Assembly (NCBI RefSeq): GCF_040544555.1
Contig: NZ_JBEPKD010000009.1
Coordinates: forward strand, 62,001 to 126,000
Direction of reading: 5' to 3'
Origin: Halalkalibacter oceani
GTDB lineage: Bacteria > Bacillota > Bacilli > Bacillales > Bacillaceae_D
DNA: 64,000 bases
Part shown: piece by piece, positions 1 through 8,644 of the stretch
Numbering within the stretch: the stretch's first letter is position 1
Layout of the letters: every line of letters starts with the position of its first letter
Position numbers and translations under genes: made by a program
Notes under the pieces: model-generated
The model's input: only the letters and a program-made list of their open reading frames with translations
Databases searched by the model: none
Told to the model about the DNA's origin: nothing

Positions 1-764
1 TACGCATTTTTCTTAACGATGATTTCAACGACCGCACTGTGCAAGGAGTTCGTTGAATAAACCGGTGCTGTACAGCCTTCCACATAGTGGACAGAGCTTT
101 CTTCGTCGGCGATAATCAACGTCCGCTCAAATTGACCCATGTTTTCTGAGTTAATCCGGAAATACGCTTGTAATGGCGTATCCGACTTTACTCCTTTTGG
201 CACATAAATGAATGAGCCGCCGGACCAAACCGCTGAATTCAATGCGGCAAACTTGTTGTCGGATGGCGGAATTGTTTTACCGAAGTGCTCTCTGAAAATT
301 TCCTCATGCTCTTTAAGAGCGGTATCTGTATCAGTAAACAGAATACCTTGTTCAGACAATTCTTCCTTCATGTTGTGATAAACAACTTCTGATTCGTATT
401 GCGCTGAAACACCGGCTAAATACTTCTGCTCCGCTTCTGGAATACCGAGCTTATCGAACGTATTTTTAATTTCTTCCGGCACTTCATCCCATGATTTCTC
501 GGACTTCTCTGATGGCTTTACATAGTAAGTGATGTCATCAAAGTTTAATTCCGATAAGTCGCCACCCCATTGAGGCATCGGCATGCTGTAAAACAATTCT
601 AATGATTTTAAGCGGAAATCAAGCATCCACTGCGGTTCTTCCTTCATCCGTGAAATTTCTTCCACGATTTCACGTGTCAACCCGCGCTTCGAACGGAAAA
701 TCGATACGTCACGGTCTGAGAACCCATATTGATATTCCCCGATTTCAGGCATTTTTTTCGCCAT
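1..764 (-). CDS. sufB: Fe-S cluster assembly scaffold SufB (C-terminal part off the window)
   Basis: SufB forms the SufBCD scaffold on which Fe-S clusters are built in the cytoplasm. The visible 254 residues begin MAKKMPEIGEYQYGF and continue with family-typical blocks such as FIYVPKGV and VHYVEGCTAP, the latter holding a conserved cysteine. The ATG at 762-764 follows an AGGAGG-like site at 771-777. B. subtilis SufB is about 465 residues, so a little under half is missing beyond base 1. It is the last gene of sufC-D-S-U-B, 34 bases after sufU. Identification is secure from sequence and gene order. Confidence 0.95.
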   Translation of the reverse strand, partial: MAKKMPEIGEYQYGFSDRDVSIFRSKRGLTREIVEEISRMKEEPQWMLDFRLKSLELFYSMPMPQWGGDLSELNFDDITYYVKPSEKSEKSWDEVPEEIKNTFDKLGIPEAEQKYLAGVSAQYESEVVYHNMKEELSEQGILFTDTDTALKEHEEIFREHFGKTIPPSDNKFAALNSAVWSGGSFIYVPKGVKSDTPLQAYFRINSENMGQFERTLIIADEESSVHYVEGCTAPVYSTNSLHSAVVEIIVKKNA

Positions 765-798
765 TTGAAACCCTCCTTGTAATTATCTTTACCAAAAC

Positions 799-1242
799 CT
801 ATGAATCATGATGATCATGAAGTCCTTTTTCCATCGCTTTCCATGCCAAAGTCGCACATTTAATCCGAGCCGGAAACTTCGCTACTCCTTGCAGCGCTTC
901 AATATCGCCTAAATCGAAGCGATCTTCATCATAATCCTTCCCAAGCATCATATCTGAAAAGATCGAGGACATTTCCAACGCCTCTTCCGGCTTTAGCCCC
1001 TTCACCGCCTGCGTCATCATCGACGCAGAAGCGAGGCTAATGGAACAGCCTTCCCCAACAAACTTGGCTCCCGCTATTTTCCCGTCCTCCACTTTCATTT
1101 GCAACTGAATCCGATCCCCGCATGTCGGGTTATTCATGTTCACAGTCAGTGTCTCACCTTCAAATTCACCGCGGTTACGTGGATTTTTGTAATGATCCAT
1201 GATGACCTGTCTGTACAGTGTATCAAGGTTATTAGAAGACAT
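799..1242 (-). CDS. sufU: Fe-S assembly sulfur relay / zinc protein SufU
   Basis: SufU is the zinc-dependent sulfur acceptor that takes persulfide from SufS in Gram-positive bacteria. The 147-residue protein starts MSSNNLDTLYRQVIMDHY, as in B. subtilis SufU. The three zinc-ligand cysteines are visible in NPTCGD, GEGCSIS and KCATLAW. Three in-frame starts lie together (TTG 1248, GTG 1245, ATG 1242); ATG 1242 aligns with the family and GTG 1245 has slightly better spacing from AAAGGAG. It overlaps the sufS 3' end by 11 bases, which suggests translational coupling. Confidence 0.95.
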   Translation of the reverse strand: MSSNNLDTLYRQVIMDHYKNPRNRGEFEGETLTVNMNNPTCGDRIQLQMKVEDGKIAGAKFVGEGCSISLASASMMTQAVKGLKPEEALEMSSIFSDMMLGKDYDEDRFDLGDIEALQGVAKFPARIKCATLAWKAMEKGLHDHHDS

Positions 1243-2461
1243 CACCAAAGTACTCCTTTGTTTTTACTAAGCCCGCCACAAGCGCATCAACATCTTCTTT
1301 TGTGTTGTACAAATAGAAGCTCGCCCGCGCAGTTGCTGTGACGTCAAGCCATTTCATCAATGGTTGCGCGCAATGGTGACCGGCTCTGACCGCGATTCCT
1401 TCACTATCCAAAACGGTTGCGACATCATGCGGATGCACGTCACTTATGTTAAATGTGACAAGACCCGCCCGCTTTTTCGGATGATGAGGGCCGTAAATCG
1501 TAATCCCTTCCACCTCTGCAAGCTTCTCCATTGCGTAATCCGCCAGCTCTGTCTCGTGCTTCTCGATTTCATCCCGGCCGACTTGCTCCAGAAAGTCGAT
1601 TGCTGCGCCAAGACCGATCGCCCCGGCAATAATCGGGGTGCCGCCTTCAAATTTCCACGGAAGCTCTTTCCACGTCGACTCCTGTAAGCCGACAAAATCG
1701 ATCATTTCACCGCCAAATTCAATCGGCTCCATCTTTTCAAGCAGCTCTTTCTTTCCGTATAAGACGCCGATTCCGGTAGGCCCGCACATTTTATGAGCGG
1801 AAAGAGCAAAGAAATCACAATTAAGCTCCTGAACGTTGACTTTCATATGAGGCGTACTCTGTGCGCCATCAACAACCATGATCGCCCCGGCACGGTGAGC
1901 AATCTCGCCGATTTCTTTCACCGGATTGATCGTACCAAGCACGTTGGAAACGTGCACGACAGAGACAATCTTCGTCTTGTCTGTGACCGTTTCTTCCACA
2001 TCAGCCAGATCAACCGTTCCGTCAGGCTGAAGCGGAATATACTTTAACGTTGCTCCAGTTAAGCGTGCCACCTGCTGCCACGGGATGATGTTACTGTGAT
2101 GCTCCATCGGCGTAATCACAATCTCATCTCCGGCTTTCAGGTTGTCACGGGCATAACTCGAGGCGACGAGATTCAACGCAGTCGTCGTACCGCGGGTGAA
2201 GACGATCTCTTCTCTTTGCTTGGCACCGATAAATGCCCGCACTTTGTCTCGAGCTCCTTCATAGCCGTCGGTCGCCAATGTTCCGAGCGTATGCACCCCG
2301 CGATGAACATTCGAATTATAGCGGCGATAATAATCCTCAATCGCCTCAATCACGGCTACCGGCTTCTGCGAAGTAGCGGCACTATCCAAATAGACAAGCT
2401 GATTTCCGTTGACTTGCTGATCTAAAATGGGGAAATGCTGCTTAATCTCTTTTTCATTCAT
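1232..2461 (-). CDS. sufS: Cysteine desulfurase SufS
   Basis: PLP-dependent cysteine desulfurase that releases sulfur from cysteine to SufU for Fe-S assembly. The 409 residues match the group II (SufS/CsdA) family in length. They show the start YLDSAATSQKP, the PLP lysine in SAHKMCGPTG (about residue 225) and the persulfide-carrying cysteine in RAGHHCAQP (about residue 363). The ATG shares its A with the last base of the sufD TAA (TAATG), so the two genes are translationally coupled. Operon position between sufD and sufU is the same as in B. subtilis. Confidence 0.96.
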   Translation of the reverse strand: MNEKEIKQHFPILDQQVNGNQLVYLDSAATSQKPVAVIEAIEDYYRRYNSNVHRGVHTLGTLATDGYEGARDKVRAFIGAKQREEIVFTRGTTTALNLVASSYARDNLKAGDEIVITPMEHHSNIIPWQQVARLTGATLKYIPLQPDGTVDLADVEETVTDKTKIVSVVHVSNVLGTINPVKEIGEIAHRAGAIMVVDGAQSTPHMKVNVQELNCDFFALSAHKMCGPTGIGVLYGKKELLEKMEPIEFGGEMIDFVGLQESTWKELPWKFEGGTPIIAGAIGLGAAIDFLEQVGRDEIEKHETELADYAMEKLAEVEGITIYGPHHPKKRAGLVTFNISDVHPHDVATVLDSEGIAVRAGHHCAQPLMKWLDVTATARASFYLYNTKEDVDALVAGLVKTKEYFGDVF

Positions 2462-3765
2462 TAGCGCACTTTCCTTTCGATAGCCTCGCGCAAACTCTCC
2501 TTCACAGATTCAATTGGAAGCTGATTCACGACAGGGGCCAGGAACCCGTGAATGACGAGACGTTCTGCTTCCTTCCGAGAAATTCCGCGGCTCATTAAAT
2601 AGAACATCTGAAGTGGATCCACTTGCCCGACTGAAGCAGCATGTCCAGCAGTAACGTCATCCTCGTCAATTAATAAAATCGGGTTGGCGTCTCCACGCGC
2701 TTTCTCACTGAGCATCAGTACTCGTTCTGTCTGTACGCCGTTTGACTTTGTCGCCCCGTGCTCAATTTTGGAAATACCGTTGAAAATCGAAGACGCTTCG
2801 CCATTCATGACACCATGCTTAAGGATGTGACCTTCTGAATGCTTGCCGTGGTGAAAAATTTGCGTCGTGAAATTCTGCTTCTGCGTGCCGCGTCCGATGG
2901 AGACGGTTTTTGTATCAGCCCACGAGCCGTCACCAATGAGATGCGTTGTATTTTCTGATATTGTATCGCCATCATTCATTTGACCAAGCGCCCAATCCAC
3001 ACGGCCATCGCGTTCAACATGAGCACGACGGACTACATATGTCGTCACCCCGGCTGAAAGCGTATCAACGGCTCCGAAAGCCACCTTCGCCCCAGCGGCG
3101 GCATAAACTTCTGCCACAAGGTTTGCTGAACCTGCGCCATCCGTCAAGGACGTGTAGTTCTCGACATAGGTAACGGAGCTGTTTTCTTCGGCTACGACAA
3201 TCACATGATTGTAGAGCCCTGTTTCTACCGTATCAATAGTGAATACTGCCTGTAAAGGTACTTCCACCTGAACGTTGCGCGGCACATAGAGGAAAACGCC
3301 TCCGTTTACTAAAGCGGCATGCTCGGCAAGCAGACGGTTCTCATTCAGCTTGACCGCTTCGCCGAAGTATGGCTTCACTTTGTCTCCGTGCTCGGCAAGC
3401 GCCGTCTGCAAGTCAGTAAAGATCACGCCCTTTGACTGCAAATCAGCCGACAACTGCTGATACACCGTTTCTGCATCCTGTTGCACGAGGAGGTTATCTC
3501 CTGAATGCTTTTCACCAATCAGTAGCTGGATCTCCGACGCTAATGCCTCAACAGCGTCCAGTTTTGCTTTTTTGGCCACTTCCGTATTAGGAAGAGTGAA
3601 ATTCCATTTATCTATTTTTGTTTTGTCCGGCTTTGGAAGCTCCGCCGTTTTCATCTGCTCCAAGCCGTTTAACCGGATCGCGCGGAACCATTCCGGCTCC
3701 TTGCGTGCATCCGAGAATGCCTGAACCCGCTCCTTCGCGAACAAAGTGTTCGTCTCGACTGTCAT
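2461..3765 (-). CDS. sufD: Fe-S cluster assembly protein SufD
   Basis: SufD is the SufB paralogue in the SufBC2D scaffold complex. At 434 residues it matches the Bacillus family. Recognisable blocks are LPKPDKTKIDKWNF near the N terminus, FLYVPRNVQVEVPLQ, and the C-terminal GHAASVGQVDPLQMFYLMSRG and HGFLAPV blocks. The reading frame stays open to a GTG at 3774, but ATG 3765 (MTVETNT) sits 5-8 bases after AAAGGGTGG and agrees with relatives. It lies 52 bases after sufC and is coupled to sufS. Confidence 0.95.
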   Translation of the reverse strand: MTVETNTLFAKERVQAFSDARKEPEWFRAIRLNGLEQMKTAELPKPDKTKIDKWNFTLPNTEVAKKAKLDAVEALASEIQLLIGEKHSGDNLLVQQDAETVYQQLSADLQSKGVIFTDLQTALAEHGDKVKPYFGEAVKLNENRLLAEHAALVNGGVFLYVPRNVQVEVPLQAVFTIDTVETGLYNHVIVVAEENSSVTYVENYTSLTDGAGSANLVAEVYAAAGAKVAFGAVDTLSAGVTTYVVRRAHVERDGRVDWALGQMNDGDTISENTTHLIGDGSWADTKTVSIGRGTQKQNFTTQIFHHGKHSEGHILKHGVMNGEASSIFNGISKIEHGATKSNGVQTERVLMLSEKARGDANPILLIDEDDVTAGHAASVGQVDPLQMFYLMSRGISRKEAERLVIHGFLAPVVNQLPIESVKESLREAIERKVR

Positions 3766-3817
3766 ACATACCACCCTTTACTATTGTTTCTGCTGTTTTC
3801 TTTTTCTTTAAAAGTTC

Positions 3818-4603
3818 TTACGCTTCCTGATTGACACGTTCATCTTCAATACCAAGCTCTTCTTTGATCCAGTCATACCCTTCAGCTTCAAGACGAGTTG
3901 CAAGCTCTGAGCCGCCGGACTTGACAATGCGACCCTGCATCATGACGTGTACTTTATCAGGTGTAATATAGTTAAGGAGGCGTTGATAGTGTGTAATAAT
4001 CAGACAGCCGAATTCTGAACCGCGCATCGCGTTAACGCCTTGAGAAACGACTTTAAGAGCGTCAATATCCAAACCTGAATCAATCTCATCAAGAATCGCA
4101 ATTTTCGGCTCAAGCATTAATAGTTGAAGAATTTCATTACGCTTCTTCTCTCCGCCTGAGAAACCTTCATTTAAATAGCGATGTGAGAATGATTCATCAA
4201 TTTCAAGCAAGCCCATCTTCTCGTCAAGCTGGCGAATAAATTTCATTAAAGAAATTTCGTCACCTTCTTCACGCTTTGAGTTAATCGCAGAGCGTAAAAA
4301 GTCTGCATTTGTAATCCCGCTAATTTCGCTTGGATATTGCATTGCTAAAAACAATCCGGCCTTTGCCCGTTCGTCAACTTCCATTTCAAGTACATCCTCG
4401 CCGTCCATTGTAATAGAGCCGGATGTAATCTCATACTTCGGATGACCCATAATCGCTGACGCCAAAGTTGATTTACCAGTTCCATTCGGCCCCATGATAG
4501 CGTGAATTTCTCCACCTTTTATCTCAAGGTTAAATCCCTTCAAAATTTCCGTACCTTCAACTGCTACATGTAAATCTTCAATCTTTAAAAATGGTGCAGA
4601 CAT
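3818..4603 (-). CDS. sufC: Fe-S assembly ATPase SufC
   Basis: ABC-type ATPase of the SufBCD scaffold; it is soluble rather than a transporter subunit. The 261 residues are the length of B. subtilis SufC. Walker A is GPNGTGKST at about 38-46, the signature FSGGEKKR about residue 150, and Walker B AILDEIDSGLD follows. The start chosen is ATG 4603 (MSAPFLKIEDLHV), 7 bases after GGAGGT; the frame is open 30 bases further. It is the first gene of the operon, behind a probable sigma-A promoter at 4691-4719. Confidence 0.96.
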   Translation of the reverse strand: MSAPFLKIEDLHVAVEGTEILKGFNLEIKGGEIHAIMGPNGTGKSTLASAIMGHPKYEITSGSITMDGEDVLEMEVDERAKAGLFLAMQYPSEISGITNADFLRSAINSKREEGDEISLMKFIRQLDEKMGLLEIDESFSHRYLNEGFSGGEKKRNEILQLLMLEPKIAILDEIDSGLDIDALKVVSQGVNAMRGSEFGCLIITHYQRLLNYITPDKVHVMMQGRIVKSGGSELATRLEAEGYDWIKEELGIEDERVNQEA

Positions 4604-4666
4604 ACCAATGACCTCCAATGTATTTTCCTTCATCTACCCTTAGATAGGATGAATCTTTTTTTGTGT

Positions 4667-4719
4667 TATTCTCAATCTATTCTCATTCTAATCTTATAAC
4701 AAATCCATTATAAGTTCAA
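4667..4719 (-). promoter_or_regulatory. Candidate suf operon promoter with direct-repeat operator
   Basis: On the minus strand TTGAAC (4714-4719) and TAAGAT (4691-4696) are 17 bases apart, a fair sigma-A promoter. Just downstream, TATTCTCA occurs twice (4667-4674 and 4678-4685) with an 11-base period, one helical turn. This looks like a tandem half-site operator. GAGAAT half-sites resemble Fur or other metal-regulator boxes, but no palindrome is formed, so the regulator is unknown. Confidence 0.4.
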
Positions 4720-4800
4720 GGCAAGTGAATGATTCTACCTTACATTCCCTGTCGTCATTTTGCAACTAAGACAGCGGGCAAATCTGACAAGCTCTCATGT

Positions 4801-4836
4801 AAAAAACTGAGCAGCCGGCGCACCACTCAGTTTTCC
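4801..4836 (-). terminator. Rho-independent terminator after yurZ
   Basis: AAAACTGAG (4803-4811) pairs with CTCAGTTTT (4826-4834). On the minus strand the stem ends in a T run, placing it about 40 bases after the yurZ stop. It isolates yurZ from the suf promoter. Confidence 0.8.
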
Positions 4837-4874
4837 CTTGTTATGCTGTTAGGTGGTTTCCACTTTCTGATCCA

Positions 4875-5252
4875 TTACTGAATCTGTTTATCTTTACCCG
4901 AAAGGTCACGAATCGTCTCCTGCACGAGCGTCACCGCCTGGCTTAAGGCCGCTCCTCCGCCAAAGGCAGCCGTCACGCCAACAGCCTCAAGAATTTCTTC
5001 CTCTTCACAGCCTTGATCGAGACAGCCTTTTGTATGGTAAATAATGCAGTACTCATCCTGAGAAAAAATACTGATGCCGAGCGCGATCAGCTGTTTTTCC
5101 TTTTGGGAAAGCTTCCCCTTGGCAAAACAGGCCTCAGTGAAAGCATTGTATTTCTTGGCGATTTGCGGCATTTTTTCGGTAAAAAAACCGATTCCTTCTT
5201 TATAATCCTGTAGCGCCATTTCGATTGGACTGTTCTCCTGTTGCTGCTCCAT
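4875..5252 (-). CDS. yurZ: Carboxymuconolactone decarboxylase/AhpD-fold protein YurZ
   Basis: A 125-residue AhpD-fold protein. AhpD enzymes use a CxxC pair for peroxide or redox chemistry, but here the region reads QDEYCIIYHTKGCLDQ: the first cysteine is kept and the second position is tyrosine, so ordinary AhpD disulfide chemistry is unlikely. The glycine-rich AAFGGGAALSQAV block is typical of the family. The placement next to sufC matches B. subtilis yurZ. ATG 5252 follows a good AAAGGAGG-type site. The exact function is unknown in the family. Confidence 0.85.
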   Translation of the reverse strand: MEQQQENSPIEMALQDYKEGIGFFTEKMPQIAKKYNAFTEACFAKGKLSQKEKQLIALGISIFSQDEYCIIYHTKGCLDQGCEEEEILEAVGVTAAFGGGAALSQAVTLVQETIRDLSGKDKQIQ

Positions 5253-5459
5253 CCTTTTCAGCCTCCTTTAGTAATGGCCTTATTATTTGTAAATTGCCCT
5301 TAAATATTCGCCAGGACTGATCGATGCTGGATGGTTAAAACAAATTGATGATAAACTCCCTTATTAGTCGGCCCGACCATTGCCGAATACATCATCGCTC
5401 CAAAGATGACCGGATAAAGAGGGAAAGTACATGGACACTCCAGCCGCAAAAGCTAAATT

Positions 5460-5515
5460 AAAGAAAGGGAGTGTGGCAAAAAGGGAACACCTTTTTCTCC
5501 ACACTCCCACTTTCT
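5460..5515 (-). terminator. Terminator of the metNPQ operon
   Basis: GGGAGTGTGG (5467-5476) pairs perfectly with CCACACTCCC (5499-5508); on the minus strand it is followed by a T-rich run. It lies directly after the metQ stop. The preceding 5270-5455 stretch shows no gene or clear signal. Confidence 0.85.
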
Positions 5516-5528
5516 TCTTATTTAATTG

Positions 5529-6386
5529 TTATTGTGAAATCGGAATAACGGCTCCGTTATACGTCTCTAAAATAAACTGTTCGATTTCCTCGGATTGGAG
5601 AACTTCCAGCAGCTTTAACACTTCTGGACGTTCTTCATCCTCAGCCCGGACAACAATTAAGTTCGGTTGAAGGACGTCTTCCCCTTCAAACGCGATTCCG
5701 TACTGTTCAATGTCGATGCCGCCTTCCAGCGCGTAATTCGTATTAATCGCCACGGCATCTCCTTCGCCGCTTTCAAAGGATGGCGCGAGCATTCTTGCTT
5801 CAACCTGAGTTTCACCGAAACGGAGATTTTTCGGGTTGGAGACAATGTTATCGACTGTGGCAAGCTCGCCTTCCGCTACATCCAGCTCAATCAAGCCGGC
5901 ACGTTCAAAAATCGGCAAAATCCGGCCATGGTCGCTGATTGAATCACTCATAATAATGTTCGCGCCCTCTGGAAGCTCATCGAGGCTGCTGTACTCCTGT
6001 GAATAAATCCCGATCGGTTCTGCGTGTACTTCTCCGATACTAACAAAATCATAATCATTTTCTTCGATCTGCATTTCTAAATAACCCGGCGTCTGAAAAT
6101 AGTTTGCATCAATATCGCCGTCACGCAACGCGTGGTTCGGCAAAATATAATCCTGGAAAGGCACAATTTCGAGCTCAATTCCTTCTTCTGCTAATAAAGG
6201 CTTCGCCGCTTCAAGAATTTCAGCATGTGGCACAGCTGATGCCCCCACGCTTAATGTAACAGCTTCCTCCTGCGCCTCACCTGCTTCATCCGCTCCCGTA
6301 TCAGGTGCTTCTTCATCGGTGCCCCCGCACGCCGCCAAGGACAGGGCCAATGTCGCTGCTCCAATCAAGTGTAAAAACTTTTTCAT
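5529..6386 (-). CDS. metQ: Methionine ABC transporter substrate-binding lipoprotein MetQ
   Basis: Binds methionine outside the membrane and delivers it to MetNP. The 285-residue NlpA-family protein has a lipoprotein signal ending LSLAAC (Cys20), then a very acidic linker. Family features include VGASAVPHAEILE, the YFQTPGYLE region and NLIVVR near the C terminus. ATG 6386 follows AAGGGGGAAAC. It is the third gene of the riboswitch-controlled metN-metP-metQ operon, 17 bases after metP. Confidence 0.95.
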   Translation of the reverse strand: MKKFLHLIGAATLALSLAACGGTDEEAPDTGADEAGEAQEEAVTLSVGASAVPHAEILEAAKPLLAEEGIELEIVPFQDYILPNHALRDGDIDANYFQTPGYLEMQIEENDYDFVSIGEVHAEPIGIYSQEYSSLDELPEGANIIMSDSISDHGRILPIFERAGLIELDVAEGELATVDNIVSNPKNLRFGETQVEARMLAPSFESGEGDAVAINTNYALEGGIDIEQYGIAFEGEDVLQPNLIVVRAEDEERPEVLKLLEVLQSEEIEQFILETYNGAVIPISQ

Positions 6387-6403
6387 GTTTGTTTCCCCCT
6401 TCG

Positions 6404-7060
6404 TTATCGTTTGTCTGTTTTATTGGTAAAATAGTCGCCGATCCATTGAATAATAAAGACAATGATCACGATGACTATTGTTGCCACGAATGTAATCTGA
6501 CTGTTGGAACGCTGGAATCCTTCCAAAAAGGCAAAATGCCCAAGACCGCCGGCGCCGATCACTCCGGCCATCGCCGTATAACTGACGAGCGCGATCGCCG
6601 TCACGGTAATGCCGGATAGTAACGCCGGCAACGCTTCCGGAATCAAGACCTTGCGGATAATCGTCCAGTTGCTCGCACCCATTGCCTTGGAGGCTTCAAT
6701 GACCCCTTTATCGATTTCACGGAGAGCAATTTCCACCATCCGCGCGTAAAAAGGAGCCGCTCCAATAATTAAAGCCGGCAGGGCGGCGTTCGCGCCAAGC
6801 ATCGAACCGACAAGGGCACGCGTAAACGGGATCAGTAAAATAATCAAAATAATAAATGGAATAGAGCGAAAAACATTAACAAATAAACTGAACAGCTGGT
6901 TGATAAACCTGTTTTCCCACAGGTTCCCTTTACTTGTTAAATACAAAATCAAGCCGAGAATAAGACCGAGGAAGAATGTTGCCGCTACGGAGATGCCGGT
7001 CATATAAACTGTTTCCACTGTCGCATTCCACAATCCGTCCCATTTCACTTCATTCAACAT
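6404..7060 (-). CDS. metP: Methionine ABC transporter permease MetP
   Basis: Inner-membrane permease for methionine (MetI/MetP family), 218 residues with about five membrane segments. The coupling loop is visible as EIDKGVIEASKAMGAS followed by IIRKVLIPEALPALLSG, the EAA motif that contacts the ATPase. It overlaps the end of metN by 11 bases, which indicates translational coupling, and precedes metQ. Length and sequence are typical of the family. Confidence 0.95.
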   Translation of the reverse strand: MLNEVKWDGLWNATVETVYMTGISVAATFFLGLILGLILYLTSKGNLWENRFINQLFSLFVNVFRSIPFIILIILLIPFTRALVGSMLGANAALPALIIGAAPFYARMVEIALREIDKGVIEASKAMGASNWTIIRKVLIPEALPALLSGITVTAIALVSYTAMAGVIGAGGLGHFAFLEGFQRSNSQITFVATIVIVIIVFIIQWIGDYFTNKTDKR

Positions 7061-8078
7061 GCGAAATCACCTCCACCTCAACCTGCTTACTGCGGATAAA
7101 GGCAATCGCCGCTTCGATTTGTTCGGGTTTTCCATCAAGAGCAATAAACAACGTTCCATAAGAGCCCGCCTGGATTTTCGTTATTTTCCCTTGAACAATA
7201 TTGACGTCGATATCAAATTGACGGATCAGCTGGCTAATAAGCGGCCGCTCTGTTTCTTCTCCGACAAATGTCAGTTGGACAACTTTCCCTTCAGGAGATT
7301 CAGCCAGCATATGCGAAATCGCGTCGGCTGTTTCCTCCGGCTCGGTTATTTGCTTGACAAACTCCTTTGTCATCGCCTCTTTTGGCTTTCTAAACACTTC
7401 GCGTACCGGCCCTTGCTCAACGACCTTGCCCGCTTCCATTACGGCGACCTGATGACAGATTTTCCGGATGACATGCATTTCATGCGTAATCAAGATAATC
7501 GTCAATCCAAGCTTTTCATTAATGTCGACGAGTAAGTCGAGAATCGCGTCCGTTGTTTTCGGATCTAAAGCGGATGTCGCTTCATCGCATAGAAGAACCT
7601 TCGGATTATTCGCCAGGGCCCTGGCGATCCCGACCCGCTGCTTTTGACCGCCACTAAGCTGTGAAGGATAGCTTTCTTCTCTGCCGGCCAGACCGACAAG
7701 TTTAATTAATTCATCAACGCGCCGATCACGCTCTGGTTTCTTTACTCCGGCGATTTCAAGCGGGAATGCGATGTTTTCGCGCACGGTACGGGACCAAAGC
7801 AAATTAAAATGCTGAAAGATCATCCCGATTTCCTGTCGCGCTTTCCGCAACTCTTTCTCATGTAACTGCGAAAGGTTGCGCCCGGCTACCGTGACTTCCC
7901 CTTGAGTCGGCCGTTCCAGCATATTCACCATTCTGATCAATGTACTTTTCCCAGCGCCGCTATAACCGATAACGCCAAAGATCTCGCCTTCGTTTATCTG
8001 TAAATCAATCCCGTCCACCGCACGGACCGGACCATCCTTCGTCTGAAATACTTTGTAAATATCGCGCAACGTAATCAT
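7050..8078 (-). CDS. metN: Methionine ABC transporter ATP-binding protein MetN
   Basis: ATPase subunit of the methionine importer. The 342 residues hold an N-terminal ABC domain (Walker A GYSGAGKST at about 38-46, signature LSGGQKQR, Walker B LLCDEATSALD) and a C-terminal NIL domain (about 265-342) that senses methionine by trans-inhibition in relatives. The start is set at ATG 8078, 7 bases after AAAGGTG; an in-frame TTG at 8081 is too close to it. It is the first gene after the SAM riboswitch. Confidence 0.95.
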   Translation of the reverse strand: MITLRDIYKVFQTKDGPVRAVDGIDLQINEGEIFGVIGYSGAGKSTLIRMVNMLERPTQGEVTVAGRNLSQLHEKELRKARQEIGMIFQHFNLLWSRTVRENIAFPLEIAGVKKPERDRRVDELIKLVGLAGREESYPSQLSGGQKQRVGIARALANNPKVLLCDEATSALDPKTTDAILDLLVDINEKLGLTIILITHEMHVIRKICHQVAVMEAGKVVEQGPVREVFRKPKEAMTKEFVKQITEPEETADAISHMLAESPEGKVVQLTFVGEETERPLISQLIRQFDIDVNIVQGKITKIQAGSYGTLFIALDGKPEQIEAAIAFIRSKQVEVEVISHVE

Positions 8079-8154
8079 CAAATCACACCTTTCCGATCAC
8101 TTAACTTTCTTTTTGCACAGTACTTGTTTCCTGGATGTCAGAACGTTTCTCATA

Positions 8155-8195
8155 AGAAAAACCCTCCTGTGCATCAGCAAATGAACAGAAAGGTT
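8155..8195 (-). terminator. SAM riboswitch expression-platform terminator
   Basis: AACCTTTCTGT and ACAGGAGGGTT (plus-strand 8160-8170 and 8185-8195) form an 11-pair stem with a few G-U pairs, followed on the minus strand by TTTTTCTT. It lies between the SAM-I aptamer and metN, so it is the regulated terminator that should form when SAM is bound. Confidence 0.85.
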
Positions 8196-8206
8196 GCGAA
8201 CACGAG

Positions 8207-8310
8207 CCTCTCTCTCATCTTTCAAAGCATTCCGCTTTGCAGGATTTAGCACCATTGGTATGGTTGCCGGGTTTCACAGGGCCAGTCCCTCCACCGCTCT
8301 CGATAAGAGC
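8207..8310 (-). ncRNA. SAM-I riboswitch (S-box) aptamer of metNPQ
   Basis: Read on the minus strand the segment has the S-box core: CTTATCGAGAG, then GGTGGAGGGACTGGCCC, GTGAAACCCGGCAACC, CAATGGTGCTAAATCC and the closing GATGAGAG. Order and spacing match the SAM-I class, which turns methionine-uptake and synthesis genes off when SAM is abundant. The aptamer is followed by its terminator (8155-8195) and metN, and preceded by a sigma-A promoter (8340-8369). Confidence 0.96.
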
Positions 8311-8339
8311 TAAATTATACTTACTTTTAGCATGAAGAA

Positions 8340-8369
8340 ATAATAGCACGAGGAAAAAATACTTGTCAA
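8340..8369 (-). promoter_or_regulatory. Sigma-A promoter of the metNPQ riboswitch operon
   Basis: Minus-strand TTGACA (8364-8369) and TATTAT (8340-8345) are separated by 18 bases. The expected start point, about 8333, lies just before the riboswitch P1 stem. Confidence 0.75.
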
Positions 8370-8450
8370 TCTTTTTGCCTTTTCCAATGTTAAAGGAAGA
8401 TATGGAAGATATTTTCTGAAAAATAGAACTATTTAAGAGGAGGAGAGATC

Positions 8451-8640
8451 ATGGTAAGAAGGCGCCAGTGTGCCAGGGGAAATACTTAGTGGATAGCGAT
8501 GCCTTACTGCTGGCAGTGGCTTCGTTCTGCGCAAAGTCTGTACCGAAGAAAAACGCTTCGGTACAGACTTTTAAACATAAGGCGCAGACTTCGCTTACTG
8601 CTTGGGGTTGTATCAAAAGGAAAACCATCTTTTGATACAG
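8451..8640. other. Structured non-coding segment with nested hairpins and an orphan start
   Basis: No convincing gene was found here. A strong AAGAGGAGGAG site leads to ATG 8451, but that frame stops after 12 codons (8489). Behind it lie nested inverted repeats: 8526-8532 with 8582-8588 around a perfect 16-base stem (8533-8548 with 8556-8571, loop of seven), then an 11-base stem (8609-8619 with 8629-8639) after yusG without a T run. It could be a truncated gene start joined to a repeat, or a structured RNA. In B. subtilis yusD-F lie in this part of the order. Confidence 0.5.
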
Positions 8641-8644
8641 CTCT

